From Amborella trichopoda (taxonomy: Eukaryota > Streptophyta > Magnoliopsida > Amborellales > Amborellaceae): a DNA stretch of 64,000 nt. Below are positions 12,373 through 23,279 of this stretch, one piece after another (the first letter of the stretch is position 1; every line of letters starts with the position of its first letter). A program made the position numbers and the translations under genes. The stretch is from NCBI RefSeq assembly GCF_000471905.2, contig NW_006499810.1, positions 4,447,498-4,511,497 of the forward strand. Direction: 5' to 3'. The notes under the pieces are model-generated. The model saw only the letters and a list, made by a program, of their open reading frames with translations, was not told where the DNA came from and did no database searches.

Positions 12373-13125
12373 GAGAAAGTTTCTTGCTTGAAGGGTACAG
12401 ACCCTTTTCTTCTCTCTCCTCTCTCTCTCCAAGATGTACTCACATACTCACCAAAGGAATCAAAATTGTATTGAATCTTCCAAGAATCAACTGAAGGCCG
12501 AGGGGTCGGTTTATAATGAGGTAGTGCCTGTTTATATAGAATTGTGCCCAAACATTGGTGGATTGATCAAAATTAGACCTAATTGCTGGAAATTATGATT
12601 TAATTTAATTAAAATAAATTCTAAAAATGGGTATAAAAGGACTTTTTTGCCCCTGCTTAACAAAGTTTGCAATTTAATAATAGGCTCTGCTGCTGCCCGA
12701 GATCTTACGTGATCTGCCATGACTGACTCGAGGGTGTTCTGATGCCCGTTTAATTAAAAGATTATTTTTTTCTTGTAAGGCTCGGTATGGCGATCATTTT
12801 AATACTAACTTCGAGCCATGAATCATGTTTTTGAGCCATGATCAGGAGACTTGAAATTTGTTTGAAACTTGGAAACTTCGGATCAATAGTGCGATGGTTC
12901 CTTAATATTTTTCTGTGATTTCTTAATTGTAGTGAACTGAGCATCCTGTCAGGATCATGTGGAAACAAACGGTACGTAATTTGGAGCCCGAACGAAGATT
13001 TCACAACTTTTGAGTTTTGGCCGGAATCTAGAACATGGTAGCCGGAATTTCAATCACTTCATCAGATTCGGGCATGAAATCTGACCGCCCATCATGTACG
13101 GGGTTTGGACCAAAGATAGCCCTAC

Positions 13126-16100
13126 GATTTCCTGAACCTTAGGATCACATTATCCTATTAAACTCAAATCTATAGCCCACACAGCCTACTCTGTGAATCA
13201 ATGCCATTTTGACTACCTAGAACTCTGCAGAAACCCTGTTTTGACCCAAAGTCGTGCAAACGCTCTGTTTACAAAAGAAATCATTAAAAATAGTAGAAAA
13301 ATCCTTATTAACCCAAATTTTCTCGATGAACTTCACAAGAGGCTGAGGAACACACCAAAAGTGGAAAATTTTAGTTTTGACCAACTTTGGTTTGAGTGAC
13401 AACTGGTGTGTCACCCAGCCTAGACTAGGCTACACGAGTGGTGTTGCCCAGACTAGGGCGACACTATTAGTGACCCCGAGCTACACCACTAGTGTCGCCC
13501 AGCCCTGTTCAGGCCCAAATCAGAATTTTCTTTTGCGTGTCGATTTCTTGCCTTGTTTGTGACGTTTTTGTCATATTTGTTTGGGCGACACTAGGCGTCT
13601 CTTCTGGGTGACACCACTGATGTTGCCCAAATCCGGATCCCCAAAAATGGTATTTTGGGGTGGATCAGTTGGTTATGAAACGATACCCTTCTCAACAGAT
13701 CCTTGGCCTTTATAAACCCTTTTTCTTGGCCATTCAAAAAGGGAAAAAATTTGGTGAGCTTATGAAACCCTAACCATAACATCCTAACATTGAGCATGAG
13801 AAACCGTAACCTAGACATAGGGCACCCTAGTTGTAAACCATCCTTAGCGCACAACAACCCTTTTCAACCAGAGTCTGTCTAGTCAACATTGAAATCAGAG
13901 AGGCGAAGAGGACGTCGGTTTTATACAGGCGAGCCCTTGAAGGGTCGGGAGTCCTGGGCCATCTGGCCCGGTTTGGTATTGCTCTGTTACATTTTCCTTC
14001 TTCTTCTTCTTACTGTTTTATTCAATTTTGATCTGTTTATTGTTTTGAATTTGTGTTTTAATCTTTTGGATCATGCTGGCTCTACCACAAATCTGAGAAA
14101 GGACCTGCTCGTTTCTGGGCAGATCTGGCCTCATATCTGAATTCGATTTGTCCCATTTTATCTACTACATTTTTTTATCAGTTTAAGGTGTCAAAATCCG
14201 AGAGATCTTCATCGGAAGATTTGTCTGATTTTCATTTATAAACACCCCATTTTTAGTTTTTAAAATTTTGTGATTTCCTGAACCCTTAAGACCACATTAT
14301 TCTAGTAAACCCAAATATATAGCCCATATAGCCTACCTTGTGAACCAGAACCATTTTGCAAACCTAGAACTCTGTGGATACCCTGTTTTGACCCACAGTC
14401 TTCCAAGCACCCTATTTCACAAAAACAATCATTAAAAATAGTAAAAAAATCCTTTTTGACCAGAACTTTCTCTGAGAGCTTTACAAGAGACTGAGGAACA
14501 AACCAATATTGGAAATTTTAGTTTGGACCAACTTTTGTTTGGACCGCCTAGCTTAAACTGGGCGACACGCGTGGTGCTGTCTAGACTTGGGTGACACTAC
14601 TGGTGTCGCCCAAGCGACACCACTTGTGTCGCCCAGACCTACTCAGGCCCAAATCAGAAGTTTCTTTCGTGTGTCGATTTCTTCTCCTTTTTGTGATGTT
14701 TTTTCCATATTTTTTTAGGCGACACTTGGTGTGTCTCCTAGGTGACACCACTGATGTTGCCCAAATCTGGATCTCCAAAAATGGTATTTTTGGTCGGAGG
14801 ATCTGTTGGTTATGGAAAGATGCCCTTCGCAATAGATCCATGGCCTTTATAAACCCTTTTTCATGGCCATTCAGTAAAAGAAACAATTTGGTGAGCTTAT
14901 GAAACCCTATTCTGAAAACCCTAACCTTGAGCCTGAGAAACCTTAAGTTAGACCTAGGGAACCCTAGTTCTAAACCATCCAAAGGGAACAACATCCATTC
15001 TCAACCAGAGATTGTCTGGTCAACATTGGAATCAGAGAGTTGAAGAGGACACTAGTTCTGATACGGGCGAGCCCTCGAAGGCTCGAGAGTCTCAGGCCAT
15101 CCGACCCGATTTGGTATTGCTCTGTTACCTTTTCCTTCTTCTTCTTCTTACTATTTTATTTACTTTTGATCTGTTTATTGTTTTGAATTTGCATTTTATG
15201 TTTTAGATCATGCTGGCTCTGCCACAAATCTGAGAGAGGATCTGCCACAAAAGCCTTATTTTACCAAAAAAAACATTACAAATAGTACAAAAATCCTTTT
15301 TGACCTAAATATTCTGCTTCATAAGAGGCTGAGGAACACACCGAAAGTGGAAAATTTTAGTTTTGATCAACTTTGGTATGGGCGACAACAAGTGTGTCGC
15401 CTAGCCTAGATTGGGCAACATGAGTGGTGCTGCCAAGACTTGGGCGACACTACTGGTGTCGCCCGAGCGACACCATTGGTGTCGCCCAGCCTTGTTCAGA
15501 TTTGGTGAGCTTATGAAACCCTAATCTGAAAACCCTAACGCTGAGCGACACCATTTGGTGAGTGACACCATTTGGGCGACACTTGGTGTGTCTCCCAGGC
15601 GACATCACTGGTGTTGCCCAAATCCAGATCCTCAAAAATGGTATTTTTGGTTGCAAGATCTGTTGGTTATGGAAAGATGCCCTTCGCAACAGATCCATGG
15701 CCTTTATAAACCCTTTTTCGTGGCCATTTAGAAAGAGAAAAAAATTTGGTGAGCTTATGAAACCCTAATCTGAAAACCCTAACGCTGAGCTTGAGAAACC
15801 ATAACCTAGACCTAAGGAGCCCTAGTTGTAAACCATCTTGAGGGCACGACAACCCTTTTCAAGTAAAGATTGTCTGATCAACATCTGAATCAGAGAGGCG
15901 AAGAGGATGCTGGTTCTGATACGGGCGAGCCTTCGAAGGCTCCGCAGTCTTGAGCCATCTAGCCTGGTTTGGTATTGCTCTCTTACCTTTTCCTTCTTCT
16001 TAAACTTTTTTTCAATTTTGATGCGTTTATTGTTTTTAATTCATGTTTTAATGTTTTGAATCATGTTGGCTCTCCCACAAATCTGACAGAGGATCTGCTC

Positions 16101-17310
16101 GTTTCTAGGTAGATCTGGCCTCAGATCTGAATTCAATTTATCCCACTTTCTCTACCACATTATTTTTATCAGCTTAAGGTGTCAAAATTCGAGAGGTCTT
16201 TGTCGAAAGATCTGTCCGATTTTCATTTATAGACACCCCATTTTGAAAGTGGCAAATTTTTGAGTTCCTGAACCTTTAGAACCACATTATCCTAGTTAAC
16301 CCAAATATATAGCCCACACAGCCTACCCTGTGACCCAGAACCATTTTGCCTACCTAGAACGCTGCAGATACCCTATTTTGACCCAGAGTCCTGTAAATGC
16401 CCTATTTTACCAAAAACATCATTAAAAATAGTAGAAAAATCCTTTTCGACCCAAATGTTCCCTAATAGCATTAAAAGAGGCTGAGGAACACACTGGAATC
16501 GAAAATTTTAGTTTGGACCAACTTTGACTTGGGCTCGCCCAGCCTAAACTGGGCGATGAGTAGTGTTGCCCAGACTGGGGCGATACCACTGTTGTCGCAC
16601 GATTAACACCACTGGTGTCACCCAGCCCTGTTCAGGCCCAAATCTGAAGTTTCTTTCATATGTTGATTTCTTGCCCTTTTTGTGAAGTTTTTTTCGTAGT
16701 TGTTGGGGGCGACTCTAGAAACGCCTTGTTTTACCAAAACAATCATAAAAAATAGCAGAAAAATCCTTTTTGACCCAAATGTTCTCTGCGAGCTTCACAA
16801 GAGGCTGAGGAATACACCGAAAGTAGAAAATTTTAGTTTGGACCAACTTTGATTTGGGCAACAAGTGGTGTTTCACCCAGCCTAGTCTGGGCGACATGAG
16901 TGGTGCTGCCAAGAATAGGGCGACACTACTAGTGTCACCCGAGCGACACCACTGGTGTCTCCTAGCCTTGTTCAGGCCCAAATCAGAAGTTTCTTTCGTG
17001 TGTCGATTTCTTGCCCTTGTTGTGAAGTTTTTGCCATAGTTGTTGGGGCGACACTTGGTGTGTCTCCCTGGCAACACCACTGGTGTCGCCCAAATCCGGA
17101 TCCCCAAAAATGGTATTTTTTGTTGAAGGATCTGATGGTTATGGAAAGACACCCTTCACAATAGATCCTTGGCCTTTATAAACCTTTTTTTGTGGCCCTT
17201 CAGAAAAATAAAAAAATTTGGTGAGCTTATGAAACCCTAATAACAAAACCCTAACCCTAAGCCTGAGAAACCTTAACCTAGACCTAAGGAACCCAAGTTC
17301 TAAACCTGGG
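13126..17310. repeat. Tandem array of about 1.15-kb units with promoter-like modules
   Basis: Units begin at about 13,126 (GATTTCCTGAACCTTAGG), 14,272 (GATTTCCTGAACCCTTAA), 15,246 (truncated), 16,262 (GTTCCTGAACCTTTAG) and 16,721 (truncated). The first full period is about 1,146 bases. Each unit has, in order, an opening AT-rich part, GGGCGACACC/GGTGTCGCCC dyads, a TTTATAAACCC TATA-like box, AAACCCTAA motifs and a CT-rich leader-like stretch (TTCCTTCTTCTTCTT). No coding region is supported. Position between copy B's 3' region and the LTR at 10,705 fits the variable 3' untranslated region of Tat elements, a known source of satellites, but membership in B is inference. Confidence 0.7.
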
Positions 17311-17439
17311 TATGAATCCTACAGGAGATGAGAAGTCATGGACTTAATTGATGACCTGGGTACCACTCCACTGGGGATAATAGGTCACAGTCATGGTGCA
17401 ACTTCACTGGGGATAATAATAATAAGACACACACGACTT

Positions 17440-17670
17440 TTAGCATGGGGTGTTCGGCAATGGATTGTTTAGAACACAGCCGCCGCTGAGAACATCCACC
17501 ATTGTTCCTTGGACACTCAGCCTGCATTGAACCTTTTGAAAACGTAGTCGACACTGAGAACAACCAACCATTGTCTCTTAAACACTCAGTCGACGCTGGG
17601 TCGTTGAGAACACAGTCCGCATTGGGGTTATTAAAAACACAGCCGGTGCTGGGCGTGGATTAGTGTTCGA
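17440..17670. repeat. CGACGCTG-core repeats in the 3' region of copy B
   Basis: Repeats such as CAGTCGACGCTGGGTCGTTG and ACAGCCGGTGCTGGGCG recur at 35-60 base spacing, upstream of the plus-strand TATA box. Confidence 0.55.
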
Positions 17671-17848
17671 GCTCTAACCTGAGCCTGACCCAGTTCTGAT
17701 CTCTTGTTGCATAGGATTTCATTGGCGGCGATAAAACTTACTCGGGCCTCAGGTCAAAACCCGACCTGATCCGGCCCATTAACGTTTGGCCTTCTTGGGC
17801 GTGATTGGGATTCCCAGTTTGCGAAGAGCATTTGAGGGGAGCATCGGC

Positions 17849-17857
17849 TATAAAAGG
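17849..17857 (+). promoter_or_regulatory. Antisense TATA box (TATAAAAGG)
   Basis: TATAAAAGG lies within CGGCTATAAAAGGGGGTAAA, followed by a leader-like sequence that matches the start of the PMD leader in copy A (18,150-18,260 against 15-120). It points opposite to the element's own genes, so I read it as the promoter of the antisense PMD transcription unit. In copy B no PMD gene follows. Strength and use are not known. Confidence 0.5.
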
Positions 17858-19452
17858 GGGTAAACGCCATTTTCACTGTTTTTCACCGAAGGCTAAAAGA
17901 CTTAGGGTGAAATTTTAGTTTTAACAGTGAGAGAGATATTTTTGGTCAAGGAACTTCGGCAAACGTAGGGTGTTTCGGCGAGGGTTAGTGGAAGTTTGCC
18001 GATAAGCAGGGAAGGTTCCAGCTAAGGAAAATAACGTCAGTGGGGAAGATCACACTTTGTTGGAGTTGTAGGATTTTATAGGGAGTTCACCGAGGAAACA
18101 GGGAACTCCAGCTGTGTTTTTGAGAGTTTTGGCGAAGGGACGAGGAGAAGGGAGTTGTAGCAGTGGGCTTTCCAACAGCTTTTGGTAGTTTTTTGACAGG
18201 TGTTTGTGGTTTCTCGACAACTTGAAGGAAGTCGAAGAGGGTTTCTAGCTGCAGAAGGGAAAAAAACCATCGCTGAAGGTGGACGGATGTGGGAAGGAGA
18301 ATAGTCATCATTCCACACGTGTGAGGCCAAGACATGGTGACAGTTGTCAAGCGGTGCAACGGGGCACGTGCAGAAAACCCGAGCTGCAATTGTCTTTTGA
18401 AGACACAACCGATGTTAGTCATTGGCAAACACAGCCGACACTAAGCATTGGCGAACACAGCCGACGGCAGGCGTTGGTAAACACACCCGACACTAAGCGT
18501 TAGCAAACACAGCTAGCGTTGGATTTTTAAAAGCACAGCCGGCGCTGACCCTCAAAAAGGCAGCCTGAGCTGGGCGTTAGAAGCACAACTGGCACCTAGC
18601 CTTCGGAAGACACAGTCGGCGTTGATCCTAAGTCTGTGCTGAGAGTTGGAAACACAGCCAGTGTTAGCCTTTGGAAGACACAGTCGGCGCTAGCGTTAGA
18701 CAGCGCTTGTCAGTGCCTGATGGATGTCATGACATGTACGGTGTTGAGTGAGTCATATGTGGGAATTTTTACACACGGTGATGAGTCGTGTGCGGCAATG
18801 TTCTCGCACAGCACTGACTTGGGTATGCAAAGGGTGGTGACCAGTAGTAAGGCCTGGCACAATAGTGAAGTACAGTTTGTTCTATAGAAGGGCGTCCACT
18901 GTGTATAGGGTATGCTCTCCATCATAGGCTAGTTCCTTGCCAGAGAAGTCTGCTTTGTATGTTTGATATACTCGTCAGATCAATTGAAGCTGACTCGAAA
19001 ATGGTTGGCTTCTTCTTTTGGCATGTAACCATCCTGCTTGAAGTCACTGGTCAGATCAATTTAAGCTGACTCTCCAAGTGGTTTTGCTTCCTCTTCATCA
19101 GTAAAGCATTTCTTTAGTGGGTTTGCTTCTTTTTCATGAAGAGAGCATTTCTTTTGGCCTATAACCATCCTCATGTCCTCAGATGTAAGAGCAACCCTGG
19201 GGGTTTTGGTTTGTAACCGTCCTCTTATCCTCAAATGCAAGAGCAACACTTTTGATGTCAATTGTTCTCTTTTCCTCAGATGCCAGAGATTTGTAACCTC
19301 CCTAATAATGGGATTTTTAGCTTGTAACTTGTAACTCGTTTTTACTACAGTAAAAAGAGTTACTTTGCTTGGACTCTCTGACTTGCTTTTTCTTTATCAT
19401 CCTCCTAACTTTTTTTACTTCTGCGCATTGAGTCTCTTTTCTTGAATATGCA
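17858..19452 (+). other. Antisense leader remnant and 3' untranslated region of copy B
   Basis: No gene is supported. From 17,858 to about 18,300 it resembles the leader of the PMD gene in copy A. From about 18,390 to 18,680 it has tandem repeats with cores like ACACAGCCGACACTAAGC at about 30-35 base spacing. From 18,700 to 19,452 it is unique, T-rich text with repeats of TGTAACCATCCT and GATGTAAGAGCAA, ending where the integrase frame stops. Confidence 0.45.
18390..18680. repeat. Tandem repeat, ACACAGCCGACACTAAGC type
   Basis: About nine units of 28-35 bases, each with a CCG(A/G)C(A/G)(C/G)TAAGC-like core and a GCAAACACAG joint. Clearly related to the 470-745 and 17,440-17,670 arrays. Confidence 0.65.
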
Positions 19453-20560
19453 TCACGGATAGTACTTCTTTAAATATTGCCCATTGATAGGGGGCCTTGC
19501 CTCCTCTCCATCAGGATGTGTCTGAATGTAGGCTCCATTTGGCGAGACTTTCTTGACTATAAAAGGACCTTCCCACTTGGATTCAAACTTCCCTTTATGC
19601 CGTCCATGCATCACAATTGGCCTTTTGACGGCCAGAACTAGATCGCCACAGGTGAATGAGTGGACTTTAATAGGCTTATCAAAGGCCCATTTCATTCTCC
19701 CTTGGTTGAGTTCGAGGTTCTACTGAGCCTCTAGCCTCTTTTCATCTAGTGCATTCAATTCTTGATATCAAAGTTTCAATCTCTCATCTTCGGTTAATCA
19801 TTGATGTACAACAACACACAGTGAAGGGATTTGAATTTTGAGAGGTAAAACTGCTTCACCCCCATAGACTAGGGAGTAAGGAGTAGAATCGGTGGCATTT
19901 CTTGTGGTAGTGCGAAAGGCCCACAAGGCTTTAAGAAGCTTCTCATGCCTATTCTTCTTCATATTTGATACCTATTTTTGTAAAACATTGCACAGGGTCT
20001 TATTGAAAGATTTAGCTAATCTGAAGACTCGAGGGTGCTACATAATCGAGTACCTCCATTCAAAGCAGAACTGGTTAACCAAGCACTCAATGTGATGACT
20101 CTTGAACTGAGGGCCATTGTCAGATATAATCCGAACAAACACCCCAAACTGATATATAATGTGATGCCGCATGAAGTTAGCCACTGTTGTCCCAGAAGTT
20201 TTCTTAAGGGGGATCGCTTCAACCCACTTAGAGAAATAATGTATTGCAGCAAGAATAAAGACATGGCTTATCATTGAAGGAGGCTTAATATGCTCTACAA
20301 TGTCCATACCCCATTGTAAGAAGGGCCATGATGCCACTGTAGGGTGTAAGGGCTCTGGAGGTTGGTGAACAAGGCTTAAATGTATTTGGCATACCTGGCA
20401 CTTTTTAGCATAGTTTAAGGAATTAGCAATCATGGAAGGCCAATAATATCCCAACCTGCATATCCATTCATAGAGCTTAGGACCGGACTGGTGTAGTCCA
20501 CAAATGCTTGAGTGAACTTCTTCTAACACCTTATTTGCCTATTGCACGTTCACACATCTA
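19453..20560 (-). pseudogene. Ty3-gypsy integrase (copy B)
   Basis: Integrase inserts the cDNA copy into host DNA. The frame at 20,529-20,038 includes the N-terminal zinc-binding region (HSSICGLHQSG ... CQVCQIH) and the catalytic core: first aspartate in GMDIVEHIKPP, second in IISDNGPQFKS. It then breaks, and the glutamate part lies in other frames from 20,037 to 19,700. The C-terminal module is at 19,695-19,453 and ends WEGPFIVKKVSPNGAY...NGQYLKKYYP, a gypsy GPY-type end without a chromodomain. Absence of a chromodomain fits the Tat group. Frameshifts between core and C-terminus mean it is not functional. Confidence 0.8.
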
Positions 20561-20939
20561 AGAAGAATACCGTCAAATGACGATCTGAAGAGAACATCTC
20601 CTTCAAGGAGGGAATACTTGGTAGACATTCGTCATACACTGTTGCACTCAGCACGATCTTTCGGGAGCCTATCATGTTTTAGAAAACTAGTGATGGGCTC
20701 TCTTCAATCTTCTACCTGCTCGACTTCTGCACATGTTGGGTCGAAGAACTCCGACTCTTGATTTCGAACGTTAACTCCTTGACCCTGTGCCATTTCGTGT
20801 TCAATCTTGATAACTACTTTAGCTGATAGAAGTGCTCAGAATGGATAAGGAGGGCACTCAGGGAAGAGATTTATCTCATCATCCACGTCTACCTCGGCTC
20901 TTAGTTCAATGTGTCTCCACTGCCACCCAGACAAGCATG

Positions 20940-21430
20940 GGTCTTGATGAGGATAATTGAATTGTAGCCCCGATTTTTGCAAGTGCGTCAGCTTACGAGT
21001 TTAGCCTCCTGGGGATGTGACTCAAGGATACATCTTCAAACTGGGCCATATACGAGTTTGGAGTATCATGATAAGGCTTGAGAGTGTCGTTTCTCCTGTC
21101 ATAGATCCCATTAAGCTACCGGATAACCAACTCAAAGTCTCCATAGATCTTGAGCTACTCCAAGTCTAGGTCAAAGGCTATCTCCAACCCAATTATAAGG
21201 GCCTAATATTCTGCTTTGTTATGAGAGCCAGCCTCAGTGAGAGAGAAAAAAGTGGCAATACTACTCCTTTCGGAGTTAGGAATACCACTTCGGCACCACC
21301 TCAATCTGAATGGAAGGCTCCGTTGAAGTACAATTCGCATGCATGAGCAAGCTCTGCACATAATACTTCCTCATCAGGGAGATCACTTGATAAAGGAGAT
21401 TCTGCAGGTACGGGATGTGCTGCAAGAAAA
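20940..21430 (-). pseudogene. Second (Tat-type) RNase H domain
   Basis: Reading the minus strand from about 21,430, broken frames give the family pattern: HPVPAESPL, LYFNGAFHSD, a stop, then GVVLP, SLTEAGSHNKAEY, a stop, and ALIIGLEIAFDL, with IYGDFELVIR further on. This is the extra, plant-Tat-specific RNase H that sits after the ordinary one, and it supports the Tat assignment. At least three in-frame stops are visible, so it is inactive. Confidence 0.65.
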
Positions 21431-21434
21431 TCAG

Positions 21435-22862
21435 CTAAGGCTTGACCCCCTTCATGGCCTTTTGTGAGACATATGTGATGTCAAATTCCATCAGCAATAA
21501 TGCCCACTTAGCAAGGCATCCTAACAAGCATGGGCGTGTAATGAGAAATTTTACAGGATCTGCTTTTGATATAAGTTTCACATCATTACCAAGCACGTAG
21601 TGACGGATTTTTTGTACTACGAAGATCAGGGCCAGGCACATCTTCCCTATAGGGGGATAATTCTTCCCGGCCCCTTGCATCCTGCGGCTAAGATACTACA
21701 GTGCTATTTCTTTTCCCTCGTCATTGTTTTGTGCCAACAATGCCCTGAGTGACTCATCCAGAGTGGTAACATACAGGATGAGAGGTCTTCCTAGTATCGA
21801 TGTAGAGAGCACTGGAGGATTGAGTAAATAATGCATGATGTCATCAAGGGCTGCCTAACATGCTTATCCTAGATAAATGGAGTATCTTTCTTTAACAGAT
21901 GTGTAAAGGGTTTACAGTGACTTGAGAGATTCGAGATGAACCTATGGATGTATGCTAGCTGCCCTTGAAGAGAGCGTAGTTCTCGCAATGTGGTCAGTAA
22001 TGGCATTTCTTGGATCGCCCTTATCTTGACTGGCTCAATTTCAAACCCACGGTGTCTGACAATGAACCCCAAGAACTTTCCTGAATGCAAGTGGAAAGTG
22101 CATTTCAATGGGTTCATTTTAAGTTGACGAAGGCATAGTCGCTCAAACACCTTTTCAAGGTCTCTCATGTGAGCATCCTTCTCTTCGGATTTTACCACCA
22201 AGTCATCTACATAACACTCCACTTCTTGGTGCATCATGTCTTTGAAGATGGTCGTCATTGCCCACTGATACGTGGCACCAGCGTTCTTTAATCCATAAGG
22301 CATCATTGTGCAATAAAAGACCCCTTTTGGAGTTAAGAATGCAGTGGCTTCCTCAACTTCGAGCACCATCCGTATCTGATTATACCTGGAGTACCCGTCC
22401 AGGAAGGAAAAGATTTGACAGTGAGCCGTGGAGTCGTTGAGCATCTCGGTGAATGGCAACGGGAAGTCATCCTTAGGACAGGCAGTATTCAGGTCGCAGA
22501 AGTCAATGCAAACCCTGATTTGGCCATTCTTCTTTTTTACTGGAACAACATTTGCTAGCCATTTCGGGTACTTGACGTTGCGAATGAAGCCTGCTTGTCT
22601 GAGTTTGGTCACCTCGGCATCTATCTGGATTTCAAGGTCAGACCTAAACCTTCTTGATTTCTTTTTGACAGGTTTGACAGTCAGATCTATTCCAAGACAA
22701 AGAACGTCGACTTGAGGGTCTAACCAAGCATCTGGGGATAATGCCAGGAAAAGAGGTCTCAATTTGCTCCAAAGAAAGCAGCAAAATCTCCTTTCTCTTC
22801 TGGATACATATTCGTTGAGATGAAAGTGGGTCTAGGGTAGGCTTCATCCCCTATATTTATCT
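21435..22862 (-). pseudogene. Reverse transcriptase and first RNase H (copy B)
   Basis: A 297-codon open frame (22,762-21,869) carries the RT: WLANVVPVKKKNGQIRVCID, LNTACPKDDFPLP and the catalytic CYVDDLVVKS with YVDD at 22,213-22,202. The lead-in before 22,762 lies in another frame. RNase H continues after a break at 21,680-21,435 with GKMCLALIFVVQKIRHYVLG and GCLAKWALLLMEFDITYV. This enzyme copies the element's RNA into DNA and removes the RNA strand. RT itself is the longest open gypsy frame in the window and keeps its catalytic aspartates, but the polyprotein is interrupted on both sides. Confidence 0.85.
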
Positions 22863-22902
22863 CTTCGAGTTCATCTGTTGTGGTTTGACCGCCTTCTTCC
22901 CA

Positions 22903-23235
22903 TTATTCTTGGGCCTCTTGCAACTCTTCTTCATTGTCAGCAGAGGTCTTTTCATTAACCTCAAGTGTAAAGACCCATAATCCGAACATCTTTGCCTCCA
23001 ACAGAACTCTAGGGTAGGTCATGACTTCTGCACCTTTCTCAAACCGAGGGACATAAGGGTCAACCTCAAATGTGGAAAGTCTATCAGGCTGTAAAAGCTC
23101 ATCTTGAAATTTAAGGGGGATTTGAGATTCTGAGATTGTTGCAAAAGAAGTGTCCTCGTATGAATCACATGGCCTTTGCACGGGTGTCTGCAATGTTTGC
23201 CTCGCGCTGACTAGTACTTCATAGACTTGGACCAC
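22903..23235 (-). pseudogene. Linker between gag and RT in copy B (protease missing)
   Basis: This 110-codon frame (MVQVYEVLVSARQTLQTPV...) directly joins the gag end, which matches copy A up to GQSFYS, to the RT lead-in. It contains acidic text ending NEEELQEAQE. There is no D-x-G active-site motif and no LLGRPWL block, so the protease found in copy A at 5,304-6,104 is absent here. Confidence 0.5.
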
Positions 23236-23279
23236 GTGGCTAGCGCTCTGAGAATAGAAGCTTTGCCCTCTTGATTCCC

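Larger units (their letters stand above)
1..13121 (-). mobile_element. Tat/Ogre-like Ty3-gypsy element, copy A (partial, pol-less)
   Basis: On the minus strand the order is LTR (10,705-13,121), PBS (10,681-10,704), ORF1, gag, protease and a post-protease linker, followed by a PMD gene on the opposite strand. No RT, RNase H or integrase motif is visible between 4,585 and 1, so the copy looks non-autonomous. The left (3') LTR is not in the window. An extra ORF before gag and antisense ORFs near the 3' end are known in Tat/Ogre elements. Copy B at 17,311-29,723 is a diverged relative in the same orientation. Assignment to Tat rests on similarity to copy B, whose RT, double RNase H and integrase are recognisable. 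Confidence 0.75.
10705..13121 (-). repeat. 5' LTR of copy A, U3 end missing
   Basis: It matches LTRs at 27,341-29,723 and 31,524-34,614 throughout its R/U5-side sequence, for example GAGAGAGGAATTTAAAGGTGGG, then a tandem-repeat block, a GA tract and the shared CTCTCTCTCCAAGATGT region. Its 3' end (minus strand) is CACCTAACTA next to the PBS; the other two LTRs end CACCTAACCA. Similarity to the 31,524-34,614 LTR stops at about 13,122, and the U3 end that should begin TGTTTGAA is absent. From there the 1.15-kb satellite takes over. A TATATATG at about 11,006-11,013 on the minus strand is a possible promoter but unproven. Confidence 0.75.

Noticed and set aside
12034-12551. Ser/Leu-rich and Arg/Glu-rich open frames of up to 132 codons
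   Set aside because: They are made by the GA-rich tract and its flanks, with no domain; the same artefact occurs at 27,953-28,397, 28,861-29,145 and 32,183-33,210.
17220-17300. Interstitial telomere array
   Set aside because: CCCTAA occurs a few times only, in each satellite unit, with no uninterrupted run; better read as telo-box motifs or chance.
13126-17310. CRISPR-like array
   Set aside because: The unit is about 1.15 kb, spacers and repeats of CRISPR size are absent, and the genome is a plant's.
17365-17440. A plus-strand primer binding site (ACTCCACTGGGGATAATA)
   Set aside because: It resembles the Tat primer site but CACTGGGGATAATA occurs twice within 45 bases and no LTR end precedes it, so it looks like a local repeat.
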